DNA of 64,000 nt from Onchocerca volvulus. Lineage: Eukaryota > Nematoda > Chromadorea > Rhabditida > Onchocercidae. Positions 24,701-37,110 of the stretch are shown one piece after another (position 1 is the first letter of the stretch; the number at the start of each line of letters is the position of its first letter). Both the position numbers and the translations under genes were made by a program. The DNA is taken from NCBI GenBank assembly GCA_000499405.2, contig HG738137.1, forward strand, positions 17,754,581 to 17,818,580. Direction: 5' to 3'. The notes below the pieces were generated by a model. That model ran no database searches, was not told where the DNA came from, and was given only the letters and a program-made list of their open reading frames with translations.

Positions 24701-27021
24701 TTAGAAATGTATCAATCATTGGGCATTACATTAAGGTACAATTTAGAACTGTTATTTCAATTTTGGTTCTTTGAAGTTCTTCATTTTTTTAAAAAATGCT
24801 ATTTATGCTTTGTTTATTTCATTTTATATCTCTTACGCTGGTATTTATTTATGTGCATATTTGTTTTTCCCTTTCTGTCTATTCCTTTGACATTTTCTTT
24901 TGATCTTTGATGGCAAAATAATAATTACTCATTTTTATGATTTATTTTGCTTGAAATGTTTTCTTATCTAAAATAGCGATTACCTTTGCTCTAAGTTATC
25001 GTTATTTAAACAAATATGAGTCCTGCTTGAGTCATGAGAGTTTTACATTTATTCGTAATTCATTTTTATTTTTTTATTATTAGCAAAAATTGTTTGAATA
25101 AATAAGTAAGTAAATGTATTTAATTATGATAATTGAATACATTCAAATGTCACAATTAATGTAAAAATTAAAGAAGAAAAATGTAGATGATTGAATTAAT
25201 TTCATTTGAAAAGTGATGTTTTTCAGGATCGCACAAAAAATGCACAGTTTATCATCATTTCTTTACGAAATAACATGTTTGAGTTAGCGGATCGTCTTAT
25301 TGGTATTTATAAGACATTTGACTGCACGAAATCTGTTGCCATCGATCCAGGAAGTATCCGGAATATAGTTAAGCCGCGTATGCTTATTTTCCTAGAAATT
25401 TCAAATGAGCGAAAATTTTGTGTTAAAAAGTTAAATATTGGTATTGTTAAAAACGACATTTAATTAAATATATCATAAATTGCAGTTGGACTTTGTGTTT
25501 ATACTTTACTCAATCTGTGATGACTGGGAATGAGAGTTTTCAGTTCCATTTCACTATGATATGAATGGGTAAACTCTGGAACCTAATCTGTTCATTAATT
25601 GTTCTGCATATTGGTTTTTTCAATGATTTCTTTATAGTTCATATGTTGGAAGAAATGAAAAAGCATAAAGGGAAAGACGGTGAGAAACACGTAGTCGATG
25701 GTGAACATGAATTTCAGGTGAACTGTTGGAGATATTAAGGATAAATTGATTAATATTTGGAAAAAAAAAGTAGTCACTGTTAAAACTAAATTGCTATTTA
25801 CTAAATCAGTGATTTCCATTATGATATACTGTCATTTTTCATTTAAGATTTAATTAGGTTTTTTGCACATAATATCTTTTTTATTTTTACTTACACACCA
25901 ATTAGTGGCACAACCATTAATGAAAATTTTATTGCATGGAATGGAATTTTTGGTAGATAACGATTATCTTAATTCATTTAAGCAAGGTTGCAGATGCATT
26001 CCTTTCCTTTCAAAAAATATTTTTTTTTTCAGCTGCGAGCGAAAGAAATTTGCCATGTTAGTGCCTTAAAAACAAAAATAAAAGTTAACGCACGGGGATC
26101 AAAAGCGTCTTCAGTAACTACTGGTATAATTTCTGTTTTACCTAAATTTGAAATTATTTTTGAATATGACTTGAAATTTGAAGTTTAGCGTTGCTGTTTT
26201 TCGAATTTTTTTAAGAAAATCTCTCCGTGAGCCGACCACCATCTAATCGAGATTACAATATGATGATGGAGAAAAGGAAACATACGAGCAGTTCCGAAAA
26301 AAATATTCGGATTTTAAAGTGCGTATTTAGACTACAATTTTCTTTAATCTGAATTTCATTTATTTCAGGAGCAAATCTTCTTCGAATATTTTTATATTTT
26401 ACATTATTATTTCAATATTTCTGTTATTATTTAAGGTTAAATTTGGAATTTGTTATTTTAGGAGCAGCCAGTCATCTGTTTCACAAGAAACCACATCTAC
26501 GATTTCAGTGTCTCCGCCAGCGAAGAAAAAATCTCCACAGAAACCTGAAATTCCTACTTGGGATGTACCACAGACAATCACTGTGCGTCGTTCGCGAGCT
26601 GGATCTACTGTTGGCCAGGTGTTTTAGATATCTTGATTGTTTTTTAAATAGGCTTTATGATTTTTTTTTATCTGTAGTTATATTTAATCTATTTACTGAA
26701 ATTAACAGAGTCTTTTCATATATCACGATTGATCAATTAATTTTTTAGTCAGATCTAATTCTAATCTAATTTAATTAAATGAATCACTATTCTACTTCTT
26801 TGCAGTTCTTGGATGATAAAATCGGTGATGATGTAAGTAACAAAAACATGAAAGAGAAAGGAGGTGATAATTCTGGGATGAAAAATGTTCTTGCGAAGGA
26901 TATTTGCAGTGCCGTTTCGCAATTAGATGCAGAAGTTATTCAGTCGTTGAATTTGCAGCAATCGATTGCAAATACTGTATCAGATACTGATCGGTTGGAA
27001 CAATTTGCACGAATGTTGTAA
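15762..27021 (+). CDS. smc-4: Condensin subunit SMC-4 (SMC ATPase), 33 exons
   Basis: This is the SMC4 core ATPase of condensin, which pairs with SMC2 and compacts mitotic chromosomes. Exons by eye: 15762-15837, 16093-16190, 16438-16581, 16802-16993, 17265-17441, 17557-17661, 17821-18008, 18086-18226, 18383-18533, 19174-19278, 19415-19531, 19720-19841, 20112-20220, 20481-20612, 20809-21011, 21165-21386, 21463-21589, 21720-21927, 22021-22150, 22297-22380, 22458-22578, 22884-23057, 23386-23523, 23615-23721, 23806-23884, 24171-24403, 24552-24735, 25227-25377, 25906-25952, 26033-26123, 26216-26318, 26462-26618, 26806-27021. All phases agree, giving about 1543 residues. Walker A GPNGSGKS is at about 113-120, the hinge at 605-760, LSGGE at 1242-1246 and Walker B DEID at 1270-1273, with coiled coils between. 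From memory, C. elegans SMC-4 is of nearly the same length. The least certain parts are the donor at 25377, the 47-base exon at 25906 and the weak donor GTTATT at 17662. Confidence 0.96.
16802..17661 (+). other. smc-4: SMC-4 N-terminal ATPase half (exons 4-6)
   Basis: Exon 4 opens with the Walker A loop GPNGSGKS and continues through SNVIDSLLFVFGYRASKIRS, typical of SMC4. Exon 5 holds the lobe ending HNRFLILQ. Exon 6 carries GEVEQIALMKPKA and GMLEYLEDIIG, the Q-loop region. All essential residues are intact. Confidence 0.95.
18534..19173 (+). other. Long intron 9 of smc-4 with nested inverted repeat
   Basis: At about 640 bases this is one of the longest introns in the gene. It contains a palindromic block at 18602-18678. 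The outer arms (TATATAATGGAAGTTCA and its complement) enclose a second, nearly perfect palindrome, TTCACTACATATA... to ...TATGTAGTGAA. The rest holds no open frame or other visible feature. Confidence 0.85.
20481..21386 (+). other. smc-4: SMC-4 hinge region (exons 14-16)
   Basis: Exon 14 ends IPGIYGRL and exon 15 continues GDLGAIDEKYDVAIST, the start of the SMC hinge fold. Exon 16 carries VTLKGEVVETSGSMTGGG, the conserved end of the hinge. This domain makes the SMC2-SMC4 dimer contact. The intron before exon 16 has a duplicated acceptor (see the repeat at 21091-21164). Confidence 0.93.
21091..21164 (+). repeat. Tandem-duplicated 3' splice site in smc-4 intron 15
   Basis: Two near-identical units lie at 21091-21128 and 21130-21164. 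Each starts TTGCTGAGAT and ends ATTATTCATTTTCAG, so each carries a full consensus acceptor. Only the downstream copy, followed by CCTGAAAATGCACC, keeps the hinge frame in the expected length. Using the upstream copy would insert 36 bases, a multiple of three, beginning at 21129. That insert would contain no in-frame stop in the smc-4 phase. Confidence 0.9.
24552..25377 (+). other. smc-4: SMC-4 C-terminal ATPase lobe (exons 27-28)
   Basis: Exon 27 holds RPPKKSWKQITNLSGGEKTL, the ABC signature, followed by the Walker B PLYVMDEIDAALDF. Exon 28 continues TKNAQFIIISLRNNMFE and RLIGIYKT, the D-loop/H-loop side of the SMC head. These blocks are among the most conserved of any SMC4 and secure the identification. 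Confidence 0.95.
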
Positions 27022-28872
27022 ATTTTAAATTCAATTGAAATGAGATCTCATATTTATTCATTAGCAATATACTCGAGTATTTTTTTTTGTCTCACTGCCA
27101 TAGTGTTTGTAATATTTTTGCTCTTAAAGAAACAGATGTGTTGAATTTTGTTAGTTCGCAATATGTGTTTTAGATTCTAATTCCAAGATATGTATATAAA
27201 TTGAAATCTTCAAGTTAGAAATGTAAGAACCAGCTACATTTTGATGCAAAAAACTTAATTCCGCCACAGTAGGTCATTAAAGCTATTTTTTAGTATGATT
27301 GAGTCTTGATATATAACTTTTGATACTAAAATGTTAGTGCCATGTAAATTCATTATATCGACTTCAATTTAATTTTTTGTATTGTACCATTTTTAGTATG
27401 CTAGGCATTTTATTTTATGTTTACACAACATAATTTCTTTATTTACTAATTATACTGTTTATATGAAATTACAAACTTTCCTTCTATCTTTATTTTCTAA
27501 ATTTTCTTCCTACAAGATCTCTTTAGCCTATTATTGATAAAATTCCATTAAAGATCTTTCTGTGCAATCTCCTGCCTTGAATTTTCTGTTTATTGAAGAT
27601 CGATTTTTCGAAGACCGAGCTAATGACATAGGGTCAAAGTCCGGCAACGTATCGGATACCCCATTGGAAAAACATACGTAAAAGAAAACTCTGTAAAGGA
27701 TTTACAGGTGGAATATCATATCATTCGAACAGCCAAAGTTTCCACCTTATCCATTTATATATAAAAGCCGATATTAAATGAAAAACTGGCAGAAGAAAGT
27801 GATGAGTCACCTGTTCATGCTATGTCTTGTTTGAATTGTAATGCATTTAACTCATAGAGAATTCATCAAAATACTAGTATCATTTTCTTAATGATTCATG
27901 CTTTTTGTTCAAAATGCATAATAAATAATCAGGAAAGAACTTCTTAACATTTTAGCCATGTTATTCAAAATATCGGGAAGTTTTTTTCTGAACTTATATA
28001 CCAATCATCAAACAATATATTCTAATTACTCAGAAAATTCGGAAGTCATATGTTGAAATAAGTTCTAAAAGTCATAATTGAAAGTTAGGATATTAAATGA
28101 TATACTAATATGCTGAATAATGAAAAAAAGAAGGATGAAACACAAATGAAAATTATCGTACTGACAATAGTTGCGCATTATCGAAATCTAATAAAACAAA
28201 GGTATTGTTTGCAAATAATTCACAATCAACTTCTTGATGGTTCTGCACAGCAAGTAATAATTTGATTGAATAACTGATCAGAGAGATTTTCTGTAAACAT
28301 TCAAAAATTTAAAGATTTTCCGATTAATTCTATTTTAGAATTCTTTTCATTTTTACTAAATAAACAATGTTCTAAGGTTTCCTTATGATTTTTTTTTCCT
28401 TTTTTTCTATACTGTATGCTTCTTTTGTGAGAAAAATCGAATTTTCTTGCAAAAATTCTCAGATAAGAACGAGTTTTCTAACTATAAATCTTTTTTTGGC
28501 ATAGCAAATTTTACAAGATATTTAGTGCTCCATTTTCATATGTATTACAGGACTATTGGAATTTACATGGGACAAGAACATGTTTTCAACCCGGATGTGA
28601 TGATCCACTGAGGAAAAGCTCGTTTGAAGTTTATAACAAGCAATTATTATCTATAACACACCTCAGGTTTTTATGTTTCTGCATAATTAAAACTACAACA
28701 ATCTACAGTTGGAAAAACTAGCCTTGACCGACTTACAAATATTATATATAAACAAATTGCATCTATTCATTGAGTATCGTTTTTCTTTTTAAATTCTCTC
28801 AGCTTATATTTCATGCATTATTATTCTTAATTTGAAAGAAATATATAGCAATTAAATCGAAAAATTCAAAGA
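27022..28872. other. Intergenic region downstream of smc-4
   Basis: AT-rich, with no supportable gene. The smc-4 3'UTR presumably lies in the first few hundred bases, but no AATAAA is found close to the stop. The first clear one is near 27919, so a variant signal is probably used. Nothing else is seen. Confidence 0.5.
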
Positions 28873-30495
28873 ATGCTTCATAAAATTTCATTCTTTGTTG
28901 CTATTATTTCTACAATTTCTTATTGCATACGAATACCGCGGTATGTTTTTCCTAAAAATTTCCCCCAAAATATAGCCAATTATATAGTAATTAATGCAAT
29001 AGATAAATTTAGAAATTATGACTCTATTCGAATCCCTTTTCTTTTTTTTTATGTATCATCAATCTTTTTAAGATTTATTAATTTCAAATGAAATAATAGA
29101 GATGAAAGACAAGAAATTAGAAAATGGCAAATTTTCCGAAATTTGGAAAAATTCATTTTTCGTTGAAAAAACACAAAATAACATAAGTATCTCATTGATA
29201 AGCGATGTAACTAATAATTTCAACAATTTCAAGAAGTGCTGCTCATTGGCAATCTATTCCGGAACATCATAAAGGAAAGGATGGATATAATGTTGGATGG
29301 AATGATTGGAATGATGGCCATGATAGCGGATATATAATTAAGAAGGATGGAAATCAGGAAAAAGATTCGGCAATTTTCAATCATGCGGTAAAACAGGAAG
29401 CAGAAGAGCATGCTTTGAAATCCGCTGCAGGTGCGGGTAAACATGCTTCAGCTGCTGCTGAAAAAGGTGCATCGAAGCATATTGATCAGGCCAGTAGTCT
29501 TGGAAAAGGTATGAAAAAGTTTTAGCAGCAAAAGTATTTCAGGAATTAAAAAAGATTTTTATAATTTTAGTAATTTAATTTTAATCTGATTTTTAATCTG
29601 TCGAAAAAAAAAAGTAATTTAAAAAAAATTATTTTATTATTTATCCTTTGAAATATATTAGACATAGTTTTTTCAATGTAAGAAAAGCAAGTAAAATTTG
29701 ATATAATAACAAAATGATGAAATTCTGAAGATATCAAAGCGAAAACATTCGGATTTTTCGATTATAAATACAAACAACCAGAATATCATGTGGAGCAATT
29801 TTATACAGATGAAAAACATCGTCAAAAAATTGGAGCTGATCGTTTACATCATGCTTTAAAAGATCATGAAACAGGTGATACATTTGGTATTATATTTGGA
29901 GATAATATTTTATTTGCCAAAAAAAAAATTGCAAATATTGTAAATGATTATTCAAATTTTACAACAAATGCTATTTACACAAATTTTGATAGAAAAATTT
30001 TCTAAAATTGATTTTCAGATGCACATGAAGCATCCGGTTGGGGTAAACATGGAAAAGGATACCATAATGATGCAAATGGTCTTAATGCTCACGAACATGG
30101 CGAAAATTTTCACGATGGTTGGGCTGATAATTTCCGTAAAGGATACGATCATGAGGGTGAAAAAGGTTACTCTAAAGGTACATCGAAATTTCTCTCTATT
30201 ATTTGTTGTCAAGATTTTCGGGAAAAACTTTTCAAACAGTAATGGGGTCGAAAATTACCTTGAAATATATGGTACCATTGCTTCTAGAATTATCGTTTTC
30301 CATTTTCAATATATTTCAGGTCGTGAAACACATAAAGCATATCATAATCATGATATCGTGCCAGAATCTCATCATCATCATCATGGACATCACGATAGAT
30401 GGATCGCCCCGTATGAATACGATCATGGACATGGACCCGGACCATGGGATTATCCAGCAGAATGGCGTCATGGTTGGGGACATGGATTAGATTGA
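28873..30495 (+). CDS. Secreted His/Gly/Lys-rich protein, five exons
   Basis: Exons: 28873-28940, 29234-29508, 29731-29874, 30019-30177, 30320-30495. They join in frame to about 273 residues. The first exon encodes a signal peptide ([12 protein letters not shown]). The mature part is rich in His, Gly, Lys, Asp and Trp. It has repeated motifs such as [20 protein letters not shown] and [20 protein letters not shown], and ends with a [11 protein letters not shown] block and a GHGLD tail. Every internal junction from exon 2 on is in phase 1, so the exons are symmetrical modules of the kind that can be gained or lost without frame change. Composition suggests an extracellular or cuticle-associated, possibly metal-binding protein. 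It resembles the low-complexity KGxxHE proteins of Pfam DUF4779 in style only. No catalytic motif is seen. The acceptors at 29233 and 29730 are weak (AAG). Confidence 0.75.
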
Positions 30496-33400
30496 TTTTT
30501 CTAGAGTGAATATTATACAATTATTTCAATAATTCGGTAATTATTAGTTCTGACTGATTCAGTGGCGGATTATTGTTTTATGTCGCTTGAATTTGTCTAT
30601 TAGTCGTCGATTTTGCAAATTATTGGTTTGCTCGTTGCTTCACAGAATTCATTTCACTTATCTAAACATTATTTTTAATTACGGGAATTGCAAAGATCTG
30701 TTGTACTAAATTATTATTGCGCCAATTTCGTCTTCAGAACAATTGATTGCCTAATATAGCATTTTTAATTTGTGAAAATAAAAATATATAAGTTTATCGA
30801 AATAATAAAAATCGATTTCTTTCGATTATTCACAAGTTTGTGAAATGTAAATGATTTTTAGAAATTTCCCGAAAAAAATGCAATAATTGATGTGTATCGC
30901 TTTATTTGAAAACTTTATTCATTTAAATATCATTTTCAGTTCTGTAACCAAATTCAGCCCATTTTTTGTTCAAGCAATAATTTTATATAAGTTGAAAATC
31001 ATAGTATATAAAAGAAATACAATCATGAAAATTTTCTTATTTGTGTAAATACCAGTTTTTATGTCTTTTTATATTTCCTCAAGTTGTTAGTTTTTTATTT
31101 TTTACGCATCGATAATTTTTTAACAACAGAATTAAATTAATAACTATGAATGAAATATCATACGGATGATGCAACAAAATTGATAATTATTTTAAAAATT
31201 AAAACGAACTAAAATGAATCAAAAATTTTAAAATTAGAATTTCATTAAGAAGTTTTACGGCAAACTTTCATATCTATATTATAATTGATTACGAGCATAA
31301 ATAAACTAAGAAAAATTAAAAAAATAGAACTAAGATAAAATAAACTAAAGACGAAATTTTTATATCAAAAAACTATGTGAGATTGTATGAAAATTTTCGG
31401 TGCAAAATTAAAATTTAATAATTAAAAGGATTTAATTTAATTGCTTCATCAGATGTGTGAAATATGAGCATTGAAATCGATGCAATTTACCGTGAAAAAT
31501 ACGATGACTGGTCGTCACATTATTGGCAAATGAGGAGAAAAAAGAGGAAAATGACAAATTTTCTAAAATATTGGAAAAAGTGACGATAATGGAAAATTAG
31601 GATTTACAACAATGTGGTACAACATTATCATTATCCTATACATTATAATTATAATGCCATCATTATCGAAATCTGGTTCAATGAGCAATAATTTCTTCAA
31701 ACATACTTTCAATTAGTTTAACAAGTTGGAAAGAATAAGTTCTATGAGCTTTTAAAACTTTAGGATTCATCTATGAAGGCAAAAACTAGCGCGACATAAT
31801 GTTTTTAGATAAAATTTATTCAGAAATTGACCAAACTTCTTCGGTTATATCGTTTTTTACTTTCGTTCTGATTTTTTTCATTACTTAAATATCAAACTTT
31901 AATGACAGCAATGAACGAATTCTTTTTGTAAGGAAATCATCTTTTTGCTATTTGTTGCTATGAACTAAAGCGATTTTAATATGGCTTGAATAAGAAACTG
32001 ACAATTTTTTCCTGATTTGTTTATTTTGAATTAAATAAGTTCTTTTGTGTAACACTTCGACAGTTTCTAAGATTATCCGGAAAGTAAAAGCAAAAGAAGG
32101 AGTTGAGCAATTATATAATGTATCATAAGAAGAAACACTATGAGATATGCATCGCAACTATGGAAATCGCATCGAGAAATTGCTCTTATTTTGCTTTTAT
32201 TCCTTTTAGCTAGAATATTCTTCATCGATAAATTAAAACTGATTGTAGCGATGAAATTTTTTTTTTTGGCCTTTGAATATATGAGAATATCCTTTCAAAG
32301 GGAGGAAGGAATGAATAGATTTTTAAAGAACTGTCGCAATTTAAGCAATAAAAAAAGAACTATTCCTCTAGAAGTTTGCTACACTTTTCTGATATTCAAT
32401 TATTTTTCAAATCTATCAAATTGTAGTTTGAATGAAAAATTGTACAGTTATTTATTGGATGAGATGAGATTTATTCAACTTATAGTTATTAACTTCTTGA
32501 GATTGTGAAACTTTTGAAAAGATTACACACACAGCAGGAACAAGTTCCGGAAGAAAGATGTGACAGAAAACTTGATGATTAATAATTCTGGAAAGTTTGT
32601 GAAATGGAACATTCAACTGGAATTCATCCGTTAAGTAATATTCACATTCGAAAACTTAAAAAAGAATTCATTTTTAGAAGAGAGAAATCATTTATTGGTA
32701 TAGTTTTTAATGTAGAACAATGAGAACAATTAATTAATAACAATCAGTGAAACTTCTCTTATTTGATAGGATAATTTTAATTCAAATTTGATAAGCAGAA
32801 GAATTCGATTATTGGAAATCAAAAGAATTATGATAAAATGAAGTAATTCTTCACTTCTTTTTTCAATTATTTTCTATTTTTAGCACATTTGAAATGTAAT
32901 GAGAAGAGAAACATAAATTTGCTGATAATAGAGCAACTGCTCTATTTTTTTTTTTTTTTGACAATTTTTCATAGTTCTTAAATTAAGAAAAAAAATTTAA
33001 TAAAAAATTGAATAACTTTTCTCATTTAAATTCGATCAATTAAGTACCGAAATTATGCTATAGAGTATATTTATTCTTGTCAAAATAATTCCCTGAAACA
33101 GAAACGGATGATTGTTAAATTGAATTTAACTATTGATGATTGTTAAATTGAATTTAACTAATTTAACCATTAATTGTCACTGAATAATGAAACGAATTAG
33201 AAACAGCTCAAATTTTTAAAATTCTTCTAAATTTGCTTTCCGCTTTTGCTACAAGTTCATTAATTATTTCTGTTCACTTTTACATCATTTCTTTTTTTTT
33301 TTTTTTAAGTTTTTTTGTCGAATTGAATGATTAGAACATAAAAAATACGGTAGAAATGTTCATTGCTAACTTTGACATTATTATCGATAATGTTTAATGT

Positions 33401-35978
33401 TATCTGTTAATTTTGAAATTTATGCTTCATAACAAGAAGTAAAAGAAATCAGATTCAAATTGTCCTTTATCCCTTTTATAAATCTTCGTTGATTCCAATC
33501 CAATTTTTATTTCAATTCCATTTCCATTTTATAATTTGTATTAAATTTTGATTTCCCTTCAAATATTTTTATTAGATATCTTACATTAAAAGACCGAATT
33601 TATTTTATTGATTGTATTTTGTTGATGAAAGTTTTAATGAGCTTATTAAAAAAATAAAAATACGAGAAAAATTATGGCATCACTTGGTTTGAAATTTCAT
33701 ATGATGTAAATTTGATATGATATATTCTATGCCATATCAAAAAAAGAAAAATATTTGCAAATTCAATTTTAAAATCCTTGCGGAATATTTATTTTTAATG
33801 AGTTCTTCAACTTATTTACTTATTCTTTTTTATCATTACAAAACTTTTTCTCACTCCTGCAAAATCAAAAAAGAAAAAAAAAAAAACTATTCTAAGATCT
33901 GAATTTATCATTCGTAGCGTGTTTGACATTTTTTTTTAGCACCATTTGATTCAGTGAAATTTGAAATCATCTAGATTAATATACTGCCAAAATTCCTAAA
34001 TTTTGATCTATTACTATATCACAAAACTAAGACCGATCTAGCAAACATGATGAATAAGATATATTAGAAGAAAGATATATGAGAGAATCAATTTTTTCAA
34101 ATTAAAGATTAATTTCAAAATAAAAAAACATCATTGATAACTAGCTACCTATAAGCTACAAGGAATAAAATCTTAATATGAAATTATTTCACTAGGAGAC
34201 TATTGTTGTAATAATGAAATGAGCGATTTATATAAATGCAAATTATTTGAAAAGAATTTGGTATAAATCTGTCATTGAATTCAAAAAAGGAATCTGCAAT
34301 AAAGGAAACACTGATGAAGTTTTCGTTAAATGCATGCAATTCATACATAAAAATTGCATCAAAACATAAATAATAGTACAAAATATCGCTTTGTGTTCAT
34401 TATCACAGACTCACTGTAATCTTGTATTTAGGAATTCGATTTGTATTTTTCATTAAAATTTCGAAATATTTCTTATAACTGCTAGAAATTTACAAAGTTT
34501 GTTAAATAAAACTTCTTTTGCATGGAGGAAATAACAAGTGTTTCATTTTGAAATATTTATAATATCACTTTTATTGCTAGTTCTAATTTCCTTCAATTTT
34601 TTTTTTTTTTATTATTATAAGCATTCTTTTGAATTCACCATTCAACTGTTGCGAAGCAATTGATATTTCTTGCTTTAATTTAATCTCAGGTGTTCAGTAT
34701 AAGACAAGAAAATAATATCTGTATAAATCAACTTATTAATTTATTCTGCGTCGTTGGAATTATAAATTATATTCTATTCTCATTTAGTGCGATATCACGG
34801 AGCGTAACTGAATAGTGTTAAAATTGAAAAAAATTGTTTTTTAATTAATTGATAAATAGAAATAAAGCATCGTTGAATGATTCAATCAACAATTCATTTC
34901 TCTATGATAATCGCTGTTCATTAATGCTATATGATATTGCCTGAACTTTATTTTTAGGCTACCGTATTCCAGTAGTACAGTATAACTTGTTGACTTAGTG
35001 CCACCGTAATTTCGATGATATGGTGAACTTATCAATATCATGCAACTGTAACGCCAATGAAATGATATAATTACATTATTATTTCATGCTTATTTACTGC
35101 TTCTCTTATTATTGTTTCCTTTAAAATTTTCATTTTTTTTATACGTACAATAAGTCGATATGTACATGAATTTAGAAAAGGGAAGAAAAACTTTACATTT
35201 ACAGTTAAAGCAGGAGATTTTACAAAATTAAAGTGATCATTTGCTTTTTTTTTTCCTGCTCATTCGCTATTAAACTAAGATCAAAATCATCCTATATCAC
35301 TAATATGTAATCAACCAGTACCTTGAATTTCGCGGAAAAAAATCAAGGTTACATCTATCAGGCTTCATGTGAGCTAGAATCAGTATCAATTTCACATTCA
35401 ATCCCCTTATAGATCCAAACCTAATATCAAGAAATAATTCTTTATAATAATCAAATAGCAAATAGTTCATTATGATTTTTCATCGGAAGAAATATTGAAA
35501 TCACTCGCAGAATAAATATTAGAAAACAGTTTAAATTGATTTTAACCGATTCAGTTTACCAGTTTTTGTTTCTAACTTTTTTATGCAGGAAATACAATTG
35601 AGTGAAGTAATTGAAGTAATAAAATTTAGCTTGAGCGAGAACTGTCAAACTTATCGATCCTATTAATTCTTGCCTTTTATTTTTTTTTTAATGCACGAGG
35701 CATAGTGGAATGAAGTAATTAAAGTAATGAAATTCACTGGAGAAGGAAAAAAGAAATAGATGGATGCGTTAATATTTTTTAAAAATGCGAAATTTTCTCA
35801 TTCGGATGAAAATTATATTTTCGTTTGAAATATGTCAAAGATATCAGCATGACAAAGTGTTAGAATATTGAAAATGATGGCTTCTACTGATAGATTTTAA
35901 TCACTTTGCCAATTTTTCGATTCTTTTAATCTAATAGTGCTTTAGCACTTACTCCTTGTTAACTTTTTCATTTCAGGA
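30496..35978. other. Gene-poor AT-rich region
   Basis: A candidate polyadenylation signal AATAAA for the upstream gene is at 30777-30782. A perfect 26-bp direct repeat is at 33107-33160. Poly-T runs occur near 32950, 33290 and 34600. A 122-codon frame from an ATG at 32140 starts with a hydrophobic stretch but has no splice or family support. I see no convincing gene in this stretch. Confidence 0.5.
33107..33160. repeat. Perfect 26-bp direct repeat
   Basis: GATGATTGTTAAATTGAATT followed by TAACTA occurs at 33107-33132 and identically at 33135-33160, two bases apart. This is a very recent local duplication, or possibly an assembly artefact. Confidence 0.9.
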
Positions 35979-37110
35979 ATGTTAATAAGAATCAATTCAT
36001 TTTTACCGATAATTGTATCGATATATTTGAATTTTGCTGATTTGGCTATTGGAAAATCACAAGCAGTAGAATGTGAAATGGAATGGTTATGGATTAGCAA
36101 AGCCATGTTATCGATACCAACTTACAAGAAACTATTCAATTTATGCTCCAAACAGTTTGAATTTGCTATTTTCTTTCTTTCATTTGGAAAGCAAAACTTA
36201 CTTCGTTCATGGCGAATTTCAGATTTTTATTATGTTTGCATAATTAATCATTCTGATAACATTCTGACACTAATCATTGCATATAATCTATTTCGATTTG
36301 CATTTTCCTGTAATCACTTTTATAAAACGGATTATAGAAGTCTTGGCTATTATCCGAATTATTCTCAGTTTTCTTATATCATTTCCCAAGTGAAAAATAT
36401 ATCTCGAAAATAATCTGTATCTTAAATTATTCAAGGTTTAAAAAAGATTACTTGTTTTATTAACTAATTTTGAGAAATGTAATTTTTATTTCAAATTTTT
36501 GAGAGAATTAGTCCAGTAACTGGAAATTTAGAAGTGCATTTGGAAAACGAGAATAATTTTGATAAGAAATATAAATAAATTCTTCAAAAAAAAATTCGGT
36601 AAAATAAATTATTCAGGAATCCAAACTTTGGGTTTTTTGATCAACTAAAATGCCATAGTATATGATTTTGGAGATGGATATCATATATTTTGAAGTACAA
36701 TAATCCGAGATAGTCACGCTACATTTATTCATCTACTTGTAACATAATGCAGAATAGAAAAGCTTCAATCTGACAGATTGCGATTTTTTTCTAAAATTTG
36801 ATTCGTAAAGAAAATTTAAAAAACAATTACGTTGATGTAAATTGAATTGAATCTCTTTAAATAAGTCTTACTTAATTTTTTTTAACGGTATGTTTCAGTG
36901 AAGAATCTATCCCAATGTGGGGATTAGCTGTTATCATAGAAATCATTTGAATCTCTTAATTTCATAGTTTTATCTTAAAATAAATTCAAATTTCATTTCA
37001 GATTACCAAATTTTGATGATATGCAACATTATCAGTCTAAATCAGTCGACCGAAATACATTGCATCAAGTGATGTACAATATTCTATTGAAGAAAAAAAA
37101 AATGTGATAA
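35979..37110 (+). CDS. Weak candidate for a small secreted protein
   Basis: An ATG at 35979 lies two bases after a textbook acceptor (TTTTTCATTTCAG), as in trans-spliced nematode first exons. The frame starts with a hydrophobic signal-like segment (FLPIIVSIYLNFADLAIG) and continues open to 36413. A second coding-like piece follows another CATTTCAG at about 37003, reading LPNFDDMQHYQSKSVDRN to a stop near 37106. Joining the two requires an unproven donor such as AT|GTTATC near 36107. I do not recognise the protein. It could be a small secreted peptide precursor or non-coding. Confidence 0.3.

Noticed and set aside
29944..30495. Continuous 183-codon plus-strand frame
   Set aside because: It reads through an intron and only its 3' part is the true last exon. 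The spliced model with phase-1 junctions explains the coding content better.
32140..32508. 122-codon frame with a hydrophobic N-terminus
   Set aside because: There is no acceptor before the ATG, the protein is unrecognised, and another frame overlaps it antisense.
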